Shown piece by piece: positions 8,562 through 19,557 of a stretch of 64,000 nt of DNA. The notes below the pieces were generated by a model that did not search any database, was not told the origin of the DNA, and worked only from the letters and a program-made list of their open reading frames with translations. The position numbers and the translations under genes are program-made. Every line of letters begins with the position of its first letter. The first letter of the stretch is position 1. The stretch comes from Pyronema omphalodes (Eukaryota > Ascomycota > Pezizomycetes > Pezizales > Pyronemataceae), in contig JAJJXM010000001.1 of NCBI GenBank assembly GCA_024516155.1, positions 434,001-498,000 on the forward strand. The letters are read 5' to 3'.

Positions 8562-11549
8562 ATGCCTGACTTCACCTCAACTATCTCCCTTCGAACAGTG
8601 TTTGACTACACTGCAGAAGCTGTCGACAAGGTCCTCCGTCAATACAAAATTCGGAGTCAATACTCTGCTCTCATCGAATGTCGATTCTACCCTGTAGAGC
8701 AGGAGTTTGTTCTTGAAGGAGATGCCTCCCTTATCGAATACGCCTGGTGTGATTTGTGGGAAATCGTTCAAAACATGGTTGTTGAAGAGTCCCGTCGGAA
8801 AAATACACCCTCAGAACTTATGCAGAGATCTATGGGCACACGTTCACAGTACAATACTCCTCAAAATCGCTGGAACGATTCAGAGAAAGCTGAGGAAGCA
8901 CGCTCTACAGGTGTGATCTGGACTGGATTGCAAGTGGTACGCTCTCTAATATCTCCGTCAGATATTTGTGATGCTAATTTACAGTAGATCTCATCAAACG
9001 ATTCCAAATTCGAGACAGCTACTCAACATGACATTTCCGGCTACAAACTTGTTCGCTATTGGAAACCGAGTGTTACGCAAGAAGAATTCAATTTAATGCT
9101 GAATCTGGAAGGATTCCCGACCGTACCCGACCAACTACAACAGTTATGTGATTGTGCTGTTTTTCCTGACTGGGTGAAGCGCCAGGTCAAGATAACAGCA
9201 AGTGATGAGAAAACACTTGACCTTGTACTTCACAAACTCCAAGTTGTCGAAGAGTTCTTCAAACGTGGATTTTCTCCGATTTCTACAACTCTCATAAACG
9301 TGGAAGATAAAACCAAGTTTCTACTCAGGTTTGTGGCCATGGCAAAACAACAGAATAAGCTACGATCAATGATGTTTGAGTGTGATTCAAAGTGGAATCG
9401 AGTTGATCCAACCGACTTATATTCGCTACGTGTGTACAATTACGTCGAAGAGAAGAGAGAATACAAGCCGGCTAAGCTCGAGATTGGAAGTGTCCATACA
9501 GCCGGTGCTACTGAGGATCACCGGGATTGGAAGGACTATGAATTCTCATCACGATCACCGGAGACGGTGTCGCCCGTTCTCACTACGACTGCTGCACTCC
9601 GTCATAGACACATCGAGCCTGTCGATTTGGTTGCTACATATATCGCGCCCGAAGGAGAGAAAGAGGGTACTGTTCAAGGAGCTGATTTACAATCCGAGGC
9701 TGAGACTGCGACAAACTTTACATATGAGAAGACCAGGCGTCGTATTCGGGTCAAGCAGTCGACAACCGGCACAGAATCTGAGATCCTGGATGGTCAGTAT
9801 TCCGAAGATGTAGGAAACATAGTTTCAACCTCGTCCTCCGTCCGTACCGAAATGGTTGGCGACTCTTCCACCGCTTCCAGCACGGTATCAGGCAGAACAA
9901 TTCGAGGCCCCGAGGAGGAAGTAATATTGGGCCCAAGGCCAGAGGTTGTAGTACCTGCGCTGGTTGGTAACTCGGCAGGAGCAAGCACTCGTCGACCAAA
10001 GGAGAAGAATGTCTTCAAATCATCGGCGGAAGCTGCCTCAGAATCTGCAGCTGAGAGTATCACCTTGGGTCCAAGGCCAGCAACACCCGTTGATCAGGTT
10101 GCTCCCGCCCCGGGAGCATCCACTCGCAGGCCAAAACAATCTAAGAAGCCTGTGGATGCTTTCCCCGAACCAGTTGATGCCATCTTACTTGGCCCTACTC
10201 CATCTGTTTCAGCCCCATCGTTAGAAACAATGACTACTCGTCGGCCTCGGGAGAAAAAGCCTGAAGGCAGTGCCGTGGAACTCGTCTCAAAGTCCGCTGA
10301 TAACGTTTTACTCGGACCCGGTCCTGGCCAACCTACTCCAGGGCCCGATGATGTTATCTCACTTGGACCCAAACCAGGCTCAAGCAATCTTGCTACCGTC
10401 GGGACGACAATACGCCGCCCTCGAGAGAAGAAGAAGCCCGCGGAATCCGTCGAGGAGGCCTCAGAAGCCTCGACCCGAAAGGTAATCTCGACAATGAATC
10501 AAAAGATGGCGCCACCATTGCGCGGCAACGGTAGCGGCGAAACTCTCAGAGGTTACAATGCAAAGCATCTAAACCAGGCCATGCTCGGTGCCCTAGAATT
10601 CGCAAGAGCATGGTCCGGAGAATTGAAGATTGAAGCCAAACTCGGCCGATTGGTTTTTCTTGACGTTCCTAGAAATATCGCCAAGAAACAATTCGGATGG
10701 CAAGACTTTCGAGGCTTTCTTTCTGCAGATCTTGCATCTACAAGATCGACATTCTCGAGGTGTTTAACTACCCAACACTACGATGTCGAATTCATTAGGG
10801 ATCTGAAAATTCCGGGTGGAAATCCTATGTTCTCTAACAACTTTATAAGCCGTAAAGTTACCTATGATTTCGAAATCGTCCAGACCAACCAGGAACAAAT
10901 TAAGAGTAATAAGAAGCGCATCCTATCTATTAACGGAGAAACTTGGGAAGCTACTCTCTATGGAGAAGGCAGAACTTTCGTTTCCATCAACATGTCGAAC
11001 CCTCTTCGAACCTGGGACTACCGCGTCGACTTCACCGGTAAGAAGCGTATGAATCTCGAAAACAACCCCTCAATCAAAGCCATTTACAACAGCATAATCA
11101 GCGCCGGCGGCAAGAACGCTGATATCATTTTCGCCATCGAAGCCCCTGCACTCGAAGTTTCCAAAATCACTCTAAAATGTGAGACAAAGCATTTGGTTCA
11201 CATCGATTGTGGGGTTCCTATGGAGCTAGTCACCACTGAAGTTCAGAACTTAATGATCTCAGAGAGTAAAGATATGGATAACATCTTCCGTGCTAAAGCT
11301 TTGTCGAAGGCAGAAATGAAGAGGGAAGGAAGATACTATTGGACTGCGTCTATTATCCCTACTCAGGCGAATGAGACTCTTAAGAAGAACTCGAAACTTG
11401 AGATAGGAGCTTTGGCGGACTGGACTGCAGCGGATGTTTTGAGACTTTATGAGGAGAGCGGGATGCTCATGCCGAGCATCATGAATGTTATGAATCAGAT
11501 TGTATCGAAGGTTGATAACGTTGGCTACGATAACGTATATGCATACTAG
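8562..11549 (+). CDS. Large orphan protein with central LGP...RRP repeat array (978 aa)
   Basis: Two exons, 8562-8936 and 8988-11549. The acceptor region reads ACAGTAG; only the second AG keeps the frame, because the first would place a TAG in the reading frame. The protein has 978 residues. N-terminal part (1-330): folded-looking, beginning MPDFTSTISLRTVFDYTAEA. Central part (about 420-640): a degenerate tandem array whose unit pairs an I-x-LGPxP box with a TRRPxEKK box roughly 15-25 residues later; about five to six units are visible. C-terminal part (about 660-978): folded-looking again, with WSGELKIEAKLGRLVFLDVP and later TYDFEIVQTN. There is no signal peptide or membrane segment. This layout recalls uncharacterised fungal proteins with a conserved C-terminal domain of unknown function, but I cannot name a Pfam family with confidence. 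No function is proposed. Confidence 0.85.
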
Positions 11550-12113
11550 GTATGAAAAAGGAGTTGGTGGGAATAATTTTTTTCAAAAAAAAAAGGGGGG
11601 CACTGGAACGGAGTTTGGAGGAATATTTAAGGAGGAAATGAAGGCATATCGATATCGATTTATTGCTGAATTTTATTTATATTCCTGTTTTTTATCGGGT
11701 TGTTTTATAGATAGCACATGAGGGATACCATAGGCAGTCTACAAGATTGATGTTGATCAATGTGTAAACACAAGGGAAAAATATGTGGGGCTTAGATATG
11801 TTCATTGCATGGTTAATAATCAATTCCCAGAAAATCCTATTCACAGTTTCGTCACACTATCCAAATCCAACCATAAAACAGCGACGAGAAAATGAACCAA
11901 AGCATCAAAGAGGTCAAAAATCAAATAACATGCTCAAACAAAATTCGCTTCAAACAATAGCCAAAATATATCAAAACCAGAACCGAATGAGACAACCGAA
12001 ACTAACATCCAAACAAACAAATAAACAAACAAAAAACCTTCAAAATCAACTCAACCCCCCCCCCCCCCCCATCCTGCTCCAAAAAACACTGCGGAAAAAA
12101 AAGGGAAGTGGCA
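11550..12113. other. Convergent 3' intergenic region with homopolymer runs
   Basis: Lies between two convergent genes. It holds an A10 G6 run near 11588-11603, CAAA-rich sequence at 11960-12040, and a run of 16 C at 12055-12070. No gene seen. Confidence 0.6.
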
Positions 12114-14163
12114 TTAGATCTCGCCCACACCACCCTCACCACCCCCGCCCTGAGTACTACCCATCCTAAAACTCCCCAACCCCTGTTCCGCAAACCCCAG
12201 AAACTTCTCCCCCTCCAACCTTCCTACTTTACTCTTCAACTCCTCCACCTCTCTTTTATAACCCTCCATGACCTCTCTTGTAACCTGTCTCCCCTTCACA
12301 GCCGCTTCGTATCTCTTAGCATGAATCGCCAAAATATCCTTAAGTTGCATTTCCGCACTAATCGACATCTTGACGCGATTATCCGCCAGAAACTGCAAAA
12401 CTTCCTTCACCAACGGAAGCTGAGAAGATTGCGGGGTGTATGCAACGAATGTTTTGGGTGTTGCCGGAAGACGTGGGGTCCGGTGATGAGGTGTGGTTAT
12501 GTCGCATGCGGATCGTAGTTTACGGGGTGTGGAAAGATTCTGATTGGGATCAAGGGTTTTTGGACGAGGTGGGGAGGGGATTCTTTGGGAGGGCTTTGGG
12601 AGGGAATTGTTACTGCCAATAGGTGTACCCGTAAGTGAGGCGAATAATGCACTGGGCTTCCCTTTGCGGGGACTGGTAAATAGGCCGTCGTCGAGTGCGC
12701 CTTTGTCTTTACTACTGCCCGATGCTTCGGATGGTTTTTGTACTCCGCTCCCCCCACTCCCCAGGATACCGTCGTTGTTGCGGCCGATTACACTGCCGGC
12801 GCTGGTTTGGCTGGCTTGGAGACCGGAGGGAATGTGGAGATGGGTTACGTCTTCGATGTCGGAATCGGATTCGACATCGACTGGGGGGTCTTGGTAGTCG
12901 CTGGATAGAGTAGATGGTAGTGTGGGAAGAGTTGGGTAGGTAATTTGTTGGGAGGATTTTTGGAGGTTTGGGGCAAAGGTTTCGATTGCTGGAGGGATGT
13001 AGAGAGGGGGTATTGATTTTGAGACTATGGGTGAGGGTATGGGTGTGGATGATTCTGACCTCGTGGGCTTCGTGGTCTCTGTTGGCTCCTTGGGCTTTAT
13101 GGGCTCTATAGGTTCACTGGGCTTTGAGGACTGTACAGGCTTCGTACGTTTTGCGGGTGATGCAGACTCGGACCAGGAATCTTTACTGAAGGAGGCCACC
13201 CACTCTTGGATATTCTTGAATTTCGCAGCTCTTGTGGGGGAGGGAGGAAGTGGAGTTGGATCTTCGATGTCGTCGAAATCGAAGTCGTCATATGGATCAT
13301 AATCCTTCGGCTTATTGGCAGAGGATTGTAGCTTGTTGCCGATGGTAGATCTCAGCATTGGCCGTTTTATTCTTGCCAACTGGATTCCGGGGCCAGAATT
13401 GGTAGGTGATTGATCTAGTGGCCGCTTTGTAGGTGAATTCAAGGTCCAGGAATCTAGTTTTCTTCTTGCAACGCTGGTTGCTCCCGGGCCGAAAAAGTCG
13501 ACGGCTGATACTGCGTCTATACCAGCTGTCCCACCTGGAGTTCGTGTTGTAGGGGTTGCAGGTTCGAAGATGTTGTGCCCTCGACTTGGCGTAGGTGGGA
13601 CTCGAGCGGGAGTTGGTGGGACTCGCCTCAGCGCAGCGGCGGCCATTCCTTGCCGCTCAATCCTCGCGCTTATGTTTGTATTTTCAGCAGCGAGTTCTTT
13701 GGGCTCTCGGAGCACCGCTTGATCTTTCCAGAGAAATGTATCGCAGCCACCGTCTTCTTTACGAAGGGGGCATGTGTAGACTTCGGTTCATAATATCAGC
13801 TCTCCGCCTTATCCGCAAAATCAGCGGTCCATAAAGAAAGCTGGAAAAACCCCCCAAGGTTCACATCGCTCGCTCAGCCCGTGGAAGCTTACAATACCGC
13901 CCTTTATTTGGTCCCTCTTTCTGGACTGGTAAAAACTTCATTGGGCGAGGTGGGTTACAATGGCCTATAGTTTATGGGCTTAGCGCTCAGTGCGCACCGA
14001 CGAAGAAGGAAGAGCGACATTGCCAGTGCCCATCGCGGAAGCTGCCGCGGGATGATCGTGGGATGAGGATTGGAGAGGGTGAGGTAGAGTCGTGGCGGGG
14101 CATTCCCTGGCGCGGAGTGCGCGGTGTGCGCGGTGTTTGCGGGGTTCCATGCGGGCGGAACAT
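12114..14163 (-). CDS. GRF-type zinc-finger protein (627 aa)
   Basis: Three exons: 14163-14019, 13964-13893 and 13780-12114, together 1884 bases. The last exon alone looks like a 533-residue ORF without a good start. The two small 5' exons restore an ATG (MFRPHGTPQTPRTPRTPRQG) and a complete GRF zinc finger: HWQCHCNPPRP, then KEGPNKGRYFYTCP, then GGCDTFLWKD. The C-x-C, C and C ligands and the GRxFYxC signature are all present (about residues 47-90). GRF fingers bind single-stranded nucleic acid in proteins such as APE2, TOP3A and NEIL3. The rest is a long Ser/Pro/Thr-rich linker with an acidic patch (YDPYDDFDFDDIEDP), then a predicted C-terminal coiled coil (EGYKREVEELKSKVGRLEGE). The finger and coiled coil suggest a nuclear DNA-repair or chromatin role; that is inference. 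The intron 1 donor is GTCGCT, an unusual form chosen because it alone rebuilds the CHC motif. Confidence 0.88.
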
Positions 14164-15555
14164 TGGTGGTTCGGCTTTCGAGGGTTTGGACCTTGGTGTC
14201 AAGGCGGCGGGCGCGGGAGGCGGGATGTGGTGATGACGCGAGTGCAGTTCAGATGTGGACTGACGATGTCGCTACGACAACCACTAGTATGTAATGCGGG
14301 GTCGTAGGGATGCGCCACGGATTAACCGCTAGGGGTTAGGTGTCTCCAGTACGTACTGACAGTGGAATGTTAATGCCCACAATATGATTTTGGTGCATGG
14401 AATAAGGTGAAACTACGAAGGCCCTGTGAGCTAGATTGGTTAAACTTCCAGAACAAATTCATCACATTCTCCAACCATGACCTGCATTTCTCGCCTGATT
14501 TACCGATACTCATTATTTTCTTTTTGCGGCTAGCTTGTCGAATACACGGCCATTGTTTATTTAAATCCCAAGAGTGGCTTGTCTGATGATATTCGTTACG
14601 AGATTTTCATGAATAGGATCATCTTAAAAACAAATATTTTACAATGTGATCCCTTTGTGTTGTGTACCGAAGATACATAGTCTCGGTATGCAAACTCGCT
14701 AAAGTTTCTATAGGGTCGAAAATTCTGTCCGATCAGAATCTATCTAATACCGGAAACATGGGTGATTTCAGACTTCAAAACATAAAACATGTTGAAGCCA
14801 CGCACAGTAATGATGATTTACCTTTGTAAGTATTATTCTTTGGCATCTAATTCTGGAGCATAAAGAGCAGCCGCGGTTCTAAGCGTTGTATTTGAATTAA
14901 TCAAGCACCGGGTTATGAGGTTTTAAGTGCGCCGGATGAGCTGGTGCATGGGGGTAGGGTGGTTATAAATAAATGGCAGAAGACTGGCCTTGCGAAGATG
15001 AGTGAGTATAGTGGAGTGATTGGTTTGGTGGGGTGGGAAGCAGCAGAGTTGGTGGTTATTCTTGATATCCTTCAATTCCCGTTACTTTTACTTTCACGCT
15101 GGGAGTTTTCGTAATGATATTTATGGTCCGGATGAATTTATTTTGAATGAACTCGGGAGTGATTGATCCCGCGTGATTGATTGTAAACATCCATCATTGA
15201 CCGCTGCCGGCATCATCTCATTCTGATAGAATCTCCCATGGGGCGGTCTTGGTCGCCCAGCCATGGGTGTTTGATTCTTCTCACATTCCTCTTCTTCTTC
15301 TAAACACAATCCTTCTTCCTTCATCACCTACAAACACCACTTGGTGCCCATCAAAGCAGCAACAAACTCACCTGAGTCATAACGGCAAAATTCATCCGAA
15401 GACATCAAAACAACGCCTAAACTAACTAAGATCTTCCATTATAAATTCAATAACGCGTTTAAATAAGTAAGTAATGCTTCACTCGACGCAACCACTAGTG
15501 AAGTCAACGCGTTCCTTACTGACGTGGACCTCGGAATAGGTCGCATCATTTCGTC
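14164..15555. other. Gene-poor region upstream of ORF at 15556
   Basis: No supported gene. A TATA-like ATAAATAAAT lies at 14965-14974. From about 15040 the sequence becomes the first copy of the leader cassette described separately. Confidence 0.5.
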
Positions 15556-15560
15556 ATGCG
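15060..15560 (+). repeat. Promoter/leader cassette, copy 1
   Basis: Diverged copy of 17150-17560. Shared blocks in the same order: CGGGAGTGATT, GACCGCTGCCGGCATCATCT, AATCTCCCATGGGGCGG with GGTCGCCCAGCCATGG, ACAAACACCACTTGGTGC, AAATAAGTAAGTAATGC, and ACTGACGTGGACCTCGG. The cassette looks like a regulatory or transcribed leader rather than a protein, since small indels do not keep a frame. An AAGTAAGT block could be a 5' UTR splice donor. Confidence 0.65.
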
Positions 15561-16010
15561 ATGGTATTCACTCGGCAACTACATTGGCTTTCGAATGCTG
15601 GATGGGAACAGTGTGCTTTGTGCCGTGTCAACACGAGCACACGACGATTGCCCTGTCTCCTCCCTCGCGGGGAGGCACATTCCAACGAGAAGAAGGCCGA
15701 ACTTGAAGACATTACTAAAGCGAGGCTTGAGAAAGCCGATTGTTGACTGCTGTGTTGTACGGTCTTTGGTCAACGTAAGTTCTTCTCTTCTGAATCTTTT
15801 CACAAAATTCGTGGTCCCATTATAAAAGTAGGTCACTAACTAGCAATTTAGCATATCTCATTGAACTATCGAGGGCCTCTGTTGCTCTCAATTTGTTTTG
15901 TGCAGACCATTGAAGCAAACGAATCAGTTGCAGCAAAAACAGAGATAGATTATTGGGGATTGACTTCTCCAACAGGGTATTCGGCGCTCGATGTTTGCCC
16001 TGGTGGATGA
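15556..16010 (+). CDS. Short spliced ORF downstream of cassette copy 1 (tentative)
   Basis: ATG at 15556 (MRWYSLGNYIGFRMLDGN) runs 73 codons to a strong donor (AACGTAAGT, 15775). A 77-base intron with ACTAAC and TTTAG follows, and exon 15852-16010 continues in the same phase to VAAKTEIDYWGLTSPTG and a TGA: 125 residues. The clear intron and preserved phase favour a transcribed gene. Against it, the other frames of both exons also contain protein-like stretches (KKAELEDITKARLEKADC; AYLIELSRASVALNLF), so an older gene may have been shifted. No family recognised. Confidence 0.3.
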
Positions 16011-16480
16011 CGGAATGGAAATTTACCGTCGAAACGCCTAAGCTTCACGATTCTTCCGCCGCTGCCTCCTCTGGTCGAATCCCTCATGACATACGGATTA
16101 CCATTGGAAGGCATGTTCTCCTCATTACCAGTAGCAGCAATCGAATGTCTCCTCCAGCAATCTCCGAATACCACTAGTGTACGCCACTTTCCATATCGAT
16201 GCCCAGTCTGCAGATAGGAAAGTACAATGGCCCAAACAAATACCCGAGAAAAAGGCAGGAAATGGAGCCATTGCACAAGCTCAGCGGATGCAGTGGTTAC
16301 CAATTGCCATCCAAACTCCAGCTACCCAGGATGATGCGTAACGATTTGGCAATGAGCTCGATGTCTGGACAATTCGTAAAGATCAAGATCGAATACTAGG
16401 ACGAGATGAAACGCAACGACTTTTGCTGATTCCACTGCTTCTGAGAGTCATAGTATGTTATCCCGAAAAGACCCCTAGAC
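16011..16480 (+). pseudogene. Degenerate coding remnant
   Basis: Directly after the TGA at 16008-16010 the same frame stays open for 57 codons (LSFTILPPLPPLVESLMTYG and later VAAIECLLQQSPNTTSVRHF). A second frame then carries AIAQAQRMQWLPIAIQTPAT and, after one TAA, RFGNELDVWTIRKDQDRILG and ETQRLLLIPLLL. These pieces look like one former protein broken by frameshifts and stops. I do not recognise the family; a decayed mobile-element protein is possible. Confidence 0.45.
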
Positions 16481-17150
16481 GATGAAAACGAATCTTTGCT
16501 AATCAATATAGACACAGTACCGGGTACCACTTAGGGGAACAGCTGTATTCATTTCCGACTATGGAGTTATGTGGATACTTGAGTCGCATGGAAGATCTCC
16601 ATCTTACTCTGGATATCTGATTCTGGTAATAGAGCGGTTTATGAAAAATTGCCTTACCATTTCGGTGTTTTTTTGTTATTATTTTCTTGTCATATGAGAC
16701 TCCAGTCGACTGTAACAGGTTGAATAAATTGTGTTTTAATTGCAATTTCAATAATATTTTAAATTCAACCCAATAGCTTAATCGAGTTAATTGTGGTTCA
16801 AAGGTGGAAATATCCATCATCGCCAATAATAGTAGTATAATGACCCTAGTTGGATGGTTCGTCCTGTGATATGTATTCCTCCTTAATTTGCGTCACATTT
16901 TGCTACGTATCGCGGTAGGAATAACTATTCCGAATAGGACTTTTTTGCCGTCAATTTTGACATATACTTACTTTTTGATTTTATTCATGGTAGGGTATTC
17001 GGTATGGAATCTTTGTACATTCCATAGTTAAATACCGAATTGTCGCTGATGAGAATCACTGATTGTAAGGGAAGCGGAGATGTGGGTGGGAGATAAATCA
17101 TCAGGCATGATTGACGGGGTCATATTTTGTAATCACTGACAACTAAAATG
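16481..17150. other. AT-rich spacer with hairpin
   Basis: No gene. The main structure is a long imperfect hairpin at 16997-17040, listed separately. Confidence 0.55.
16997..17040. repeat. Inverted repeat (14-bp stem with bulge)
   Basis: The left arm ATTCGGTATGGAAT (16997-17010) pairs with ATTCCAT (17019-17025) and ACCGAAT (17034-17040), leaving an 8-base loop and an 8-base one-sided bulge. It lies in non-coding DNA between the two cassettes. Confidence 0.7.
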
Positions 17151-17560
17151 TTGTGAGGGACTTTGTTGTACCCATAATGATTTCCCGAGTGATCTTCAGT
17201 GAATATTCACACTTGAGTCTGCAGCGGTCATCACCGCTTTATGTGATCTGATGATGAAATCTCCTCCAGGGCGGCTTTGGGCGCCCAGCCATAGACACCA
17301 AGACTTCTCCATATTTATTTCCTTCTCCTGCTATCATTTCCCTCTCCTACCACACAACAAACACCACCTGGTGCTCCTTCCATTAACTCGACTTCTGACG
17401 CCCAACTCAATGAGTCGCATCGGACAATAATCGGACCATCCATCCTTCATTAACACATTAATGGTTCAGTAAATAAGTAAGTTATCCCTCTAACTTACGC
17501 GTCTACTGGCGATGACGCGTAACGTGTTTCTAACTGAGATCTCGGGATAGGTAAAAGAAA
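17150..17560 (+). repeat. Promoter/leader cassette, copy 2
   Basis: Counterpart of 15060-15560 at an offset of about 2030 bases. Best-kept parts are GGGCGGCTTTGGGCGCCCAG (17270-17290), ACAAACACCACCTGGTGC (17357-17374) and AAATAAGTAAGTTATCC (17473-17489). The palindromic CACCxGGTG and GGGCGCCC cores are conserved in both copies, which suggests binding sites or RNA structure. Confidence 0.65.
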
Positions 17561-17834
17561 CTGTGTGAGCTCCAGCAAATCCGCTTACATCGTTGAAACT
17601 CATGATGAGTTCCATGACTCTCAGAGGATTACGAAAGTGACGAAATCTGTCTGTTTCATTTCTACACAAAGTAACTTTCTCCCCCTCTCACATCTCTCTA
17701 ATTGTCTATAATTCACTAACCACATCACTATTCAAAGCTCAATAAGCTTCTCTAAGAGTGCACGACGGAGAGCCGGATGATTTTCCGGTCTCTATAAGCA
17801 TTTACATAAATCCAAGCTTTTGACTATAAGTACA

Positions 17835-18146
17835 ATGGCTTCATGCATCAAAAACAACGGAATCCATACGCCCACCTCAGAGCTTTCACATGGAACTCCC
17901 CATACCTTGGGGCCACTTCCTGATACAAGAACAGAGCTCTGCGGCTGTGGGTGGGGAAATTTGCAGATCCTGTACGTACTTGATACGTTCTACCCACTAT
18001 AATCTTAAACCGGCTTGCTGACTGTCGAAATTTATAGCATAAATGAAGCAAATCTCCATGTCTGGCGATACCAAATTGCCGCCGACAAGTTGGTTATTCC
18101 TCAGGTGTTGAAGATGATGTTTAGAAAGATTAATGCCACTTGGTAA
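17835..18146 (+). CDS. Short spliced ORF downstream of cassette copy 2 (tentative, BTB-like tail)
   Basis: Exons 17835-17971 and 18038-18146 (intron GTACGT...TTATAG) give 81 residues, starting MASCIKNNGIHTPTSELSHG. The C-terminal part, NEANLHVWRYQIAADKLVIP then QVLKMMF, resembles the end of fungal BTB/POZ domains (pattern like LYxLADKYxIPxLxxLA). The BTB core is missing, so this would be a fragment or a decayed copy. After the stop another frame reads LMCEIEQFYSFIQVPVFE, which again hints at a frameshift. Resemblance is from memory only. Confidence 0.3.
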
Positions 18147-18411
18147 AAACTTGATGTGCGAGATAGAGCAGTTCTACTCTTTCATTCAAGTTCCTGTCTT
18201 TGAATAAAGTAAGTTCCGCTGGGTCTCAATACATTTTTGTCAGGAGAATTAAAACAGTTTGCTAATCTTTTAGGTTTAAAGAGCCTACTTAGGCATGACG
18301 GGATTTCTTGCTCTAGATATGCACAGTGTAGGCTTATTATCTGCCTACCTTGTACCACATATACTGAGCTTGTACTCGCTTTCGGTTGCCATCACCAACC
18401 CGGACTAGGAG

Positions 18412-18606
18412 ATGCAACAGACTGAACTTTGGAACAATTTTGCTCCTCGCACCAGTGTTCTAAACGAGGCTCTTTTCGACAAGCTTATCTACAGGATCGA
18501 TCTCGACTCTATCATTGAATTTGTTCCAGGTAGTTTTGAGGAACATAATTTTGGATACTACCTGGCCTGCAAAATTATTGGCAGGAATGAAAACAACTTC
18601 ACCTAG
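18412..18606 (+). CDS. Possible last exon of the 17.8 kb gene
   Basis: A 64-residue frame, WNNFAPRTSVLNEALFDKLI then FVPGSFEEHNFGYYLACKII, ending at 18606. The composition is protein-like, but the initiating codon is not convincing. An intron-like segment (GTAAGTTCC...GCTAATCTTTTAG, about 18209-18271) lies upstream, so it may be the 3' exon of a gene whose middle is decayed. Not recognised. Confidence 0.3.
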   Translation: MQQTELWNNFAPRTSVLNEALFDKLIYRIDLDSIIEFVPGSFEEHNFGYYLACKIIGRNENNFT

Positions 18607-19557
18607 TTCGCTTACCTCTGCTTTATGTAGAAGTGGATGGCTAAGCTTCAGAACTAAAGTGGGCTTTTCTTGCGGGGTTTTAGATGGTTGTGGTGGATTG
18701 GGTCGGAGTTTTGGTTTCAGAGTTGTCTTTTCTCGGTGGCTAGTTGGTAATGATTTAGTTGTAATGCTTTAACTGCTTCTAACAACTGGAGGTAGACTTT
18801 TAACATAGTTTATGGTGTTGAATGGGTTTCTCGGAATAAATCTAGTAAAATGATAAAGGGTGTAGGCCATTTGATCCACAATTAATATGTAATATAGATA
18901 ATCATAATCAAGCGGCACTTCCATCTTCATCAAATCCTTGAAAAGTCCAATATCCAGGCTTCATATCCTTAAAACATAGCAATTCTTTGAACTTTCTCCA
19001 TGATCTATCAAAATATCACAGGACATCGAGTGACACAATTGGAGAGACGATGTTCCTCCGGATCCCACATGTACCTATCCACTTAACCCATACTTTTACC
19101 ATGAATAACTGAAACGAAATAACATTCCAGAGATTTTTCTCTCATATTGCAAAAGTGTTTGGACAAAATAAATTTTATCACAGCTGCTAAGAGATGAATT
19201 TCACGTCAAATATTTACCTCACAAGCCATGAAATATCACTATCTAAATCTTACAGCGCCAACCCTAACCGCAATTTTTGTATCGACATCTCCAAAATTCC
19301 TTCCCAATCACCATAAATTCCCCGGTGAATTTTCCGACATCCTTAAAGCTGATTTATAATTGTCCCTTCACCCCACGTTCATAAGGCGACCGTGTCGCAA
19401 CGCGTTGCATCTTGGCGCCCCTCCTACCTTAGCATCTAGCATCCCAGTCATCCCTGAGCTTCCCGGTACCTGTCTATCTGACCGTTCGAACTTCGCGCGG
19501 AACCGGACTTTCGCGACGTACCAGTCTTCGACCTACACCACCAACGTCACCTTCACC
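18607..19557. other. Intergenic region upstream of GPI8
   Basis: No gene seen. Pyrimidine-rich sequence from about 19255 and the tract just before the ATG at 19558 look like the GPI8 promoter and leader. The frame is open back to 19360, but without an ATG before 19558. Confidence 0.55.

Noticed and set aside
14421..14460. Sequence GAGCTAGATTGGTTAAAC resembling a tRNA D arm
   Set aside because: No anticodon arm or T-arm sequence follows; similarity is limited to a few bases.
15950..16303. 117-codon minus-strand frame in the 16 kb region
   Set aside because: The plus strand over the same bases gives better protein-like segments with a matching intron upstream.
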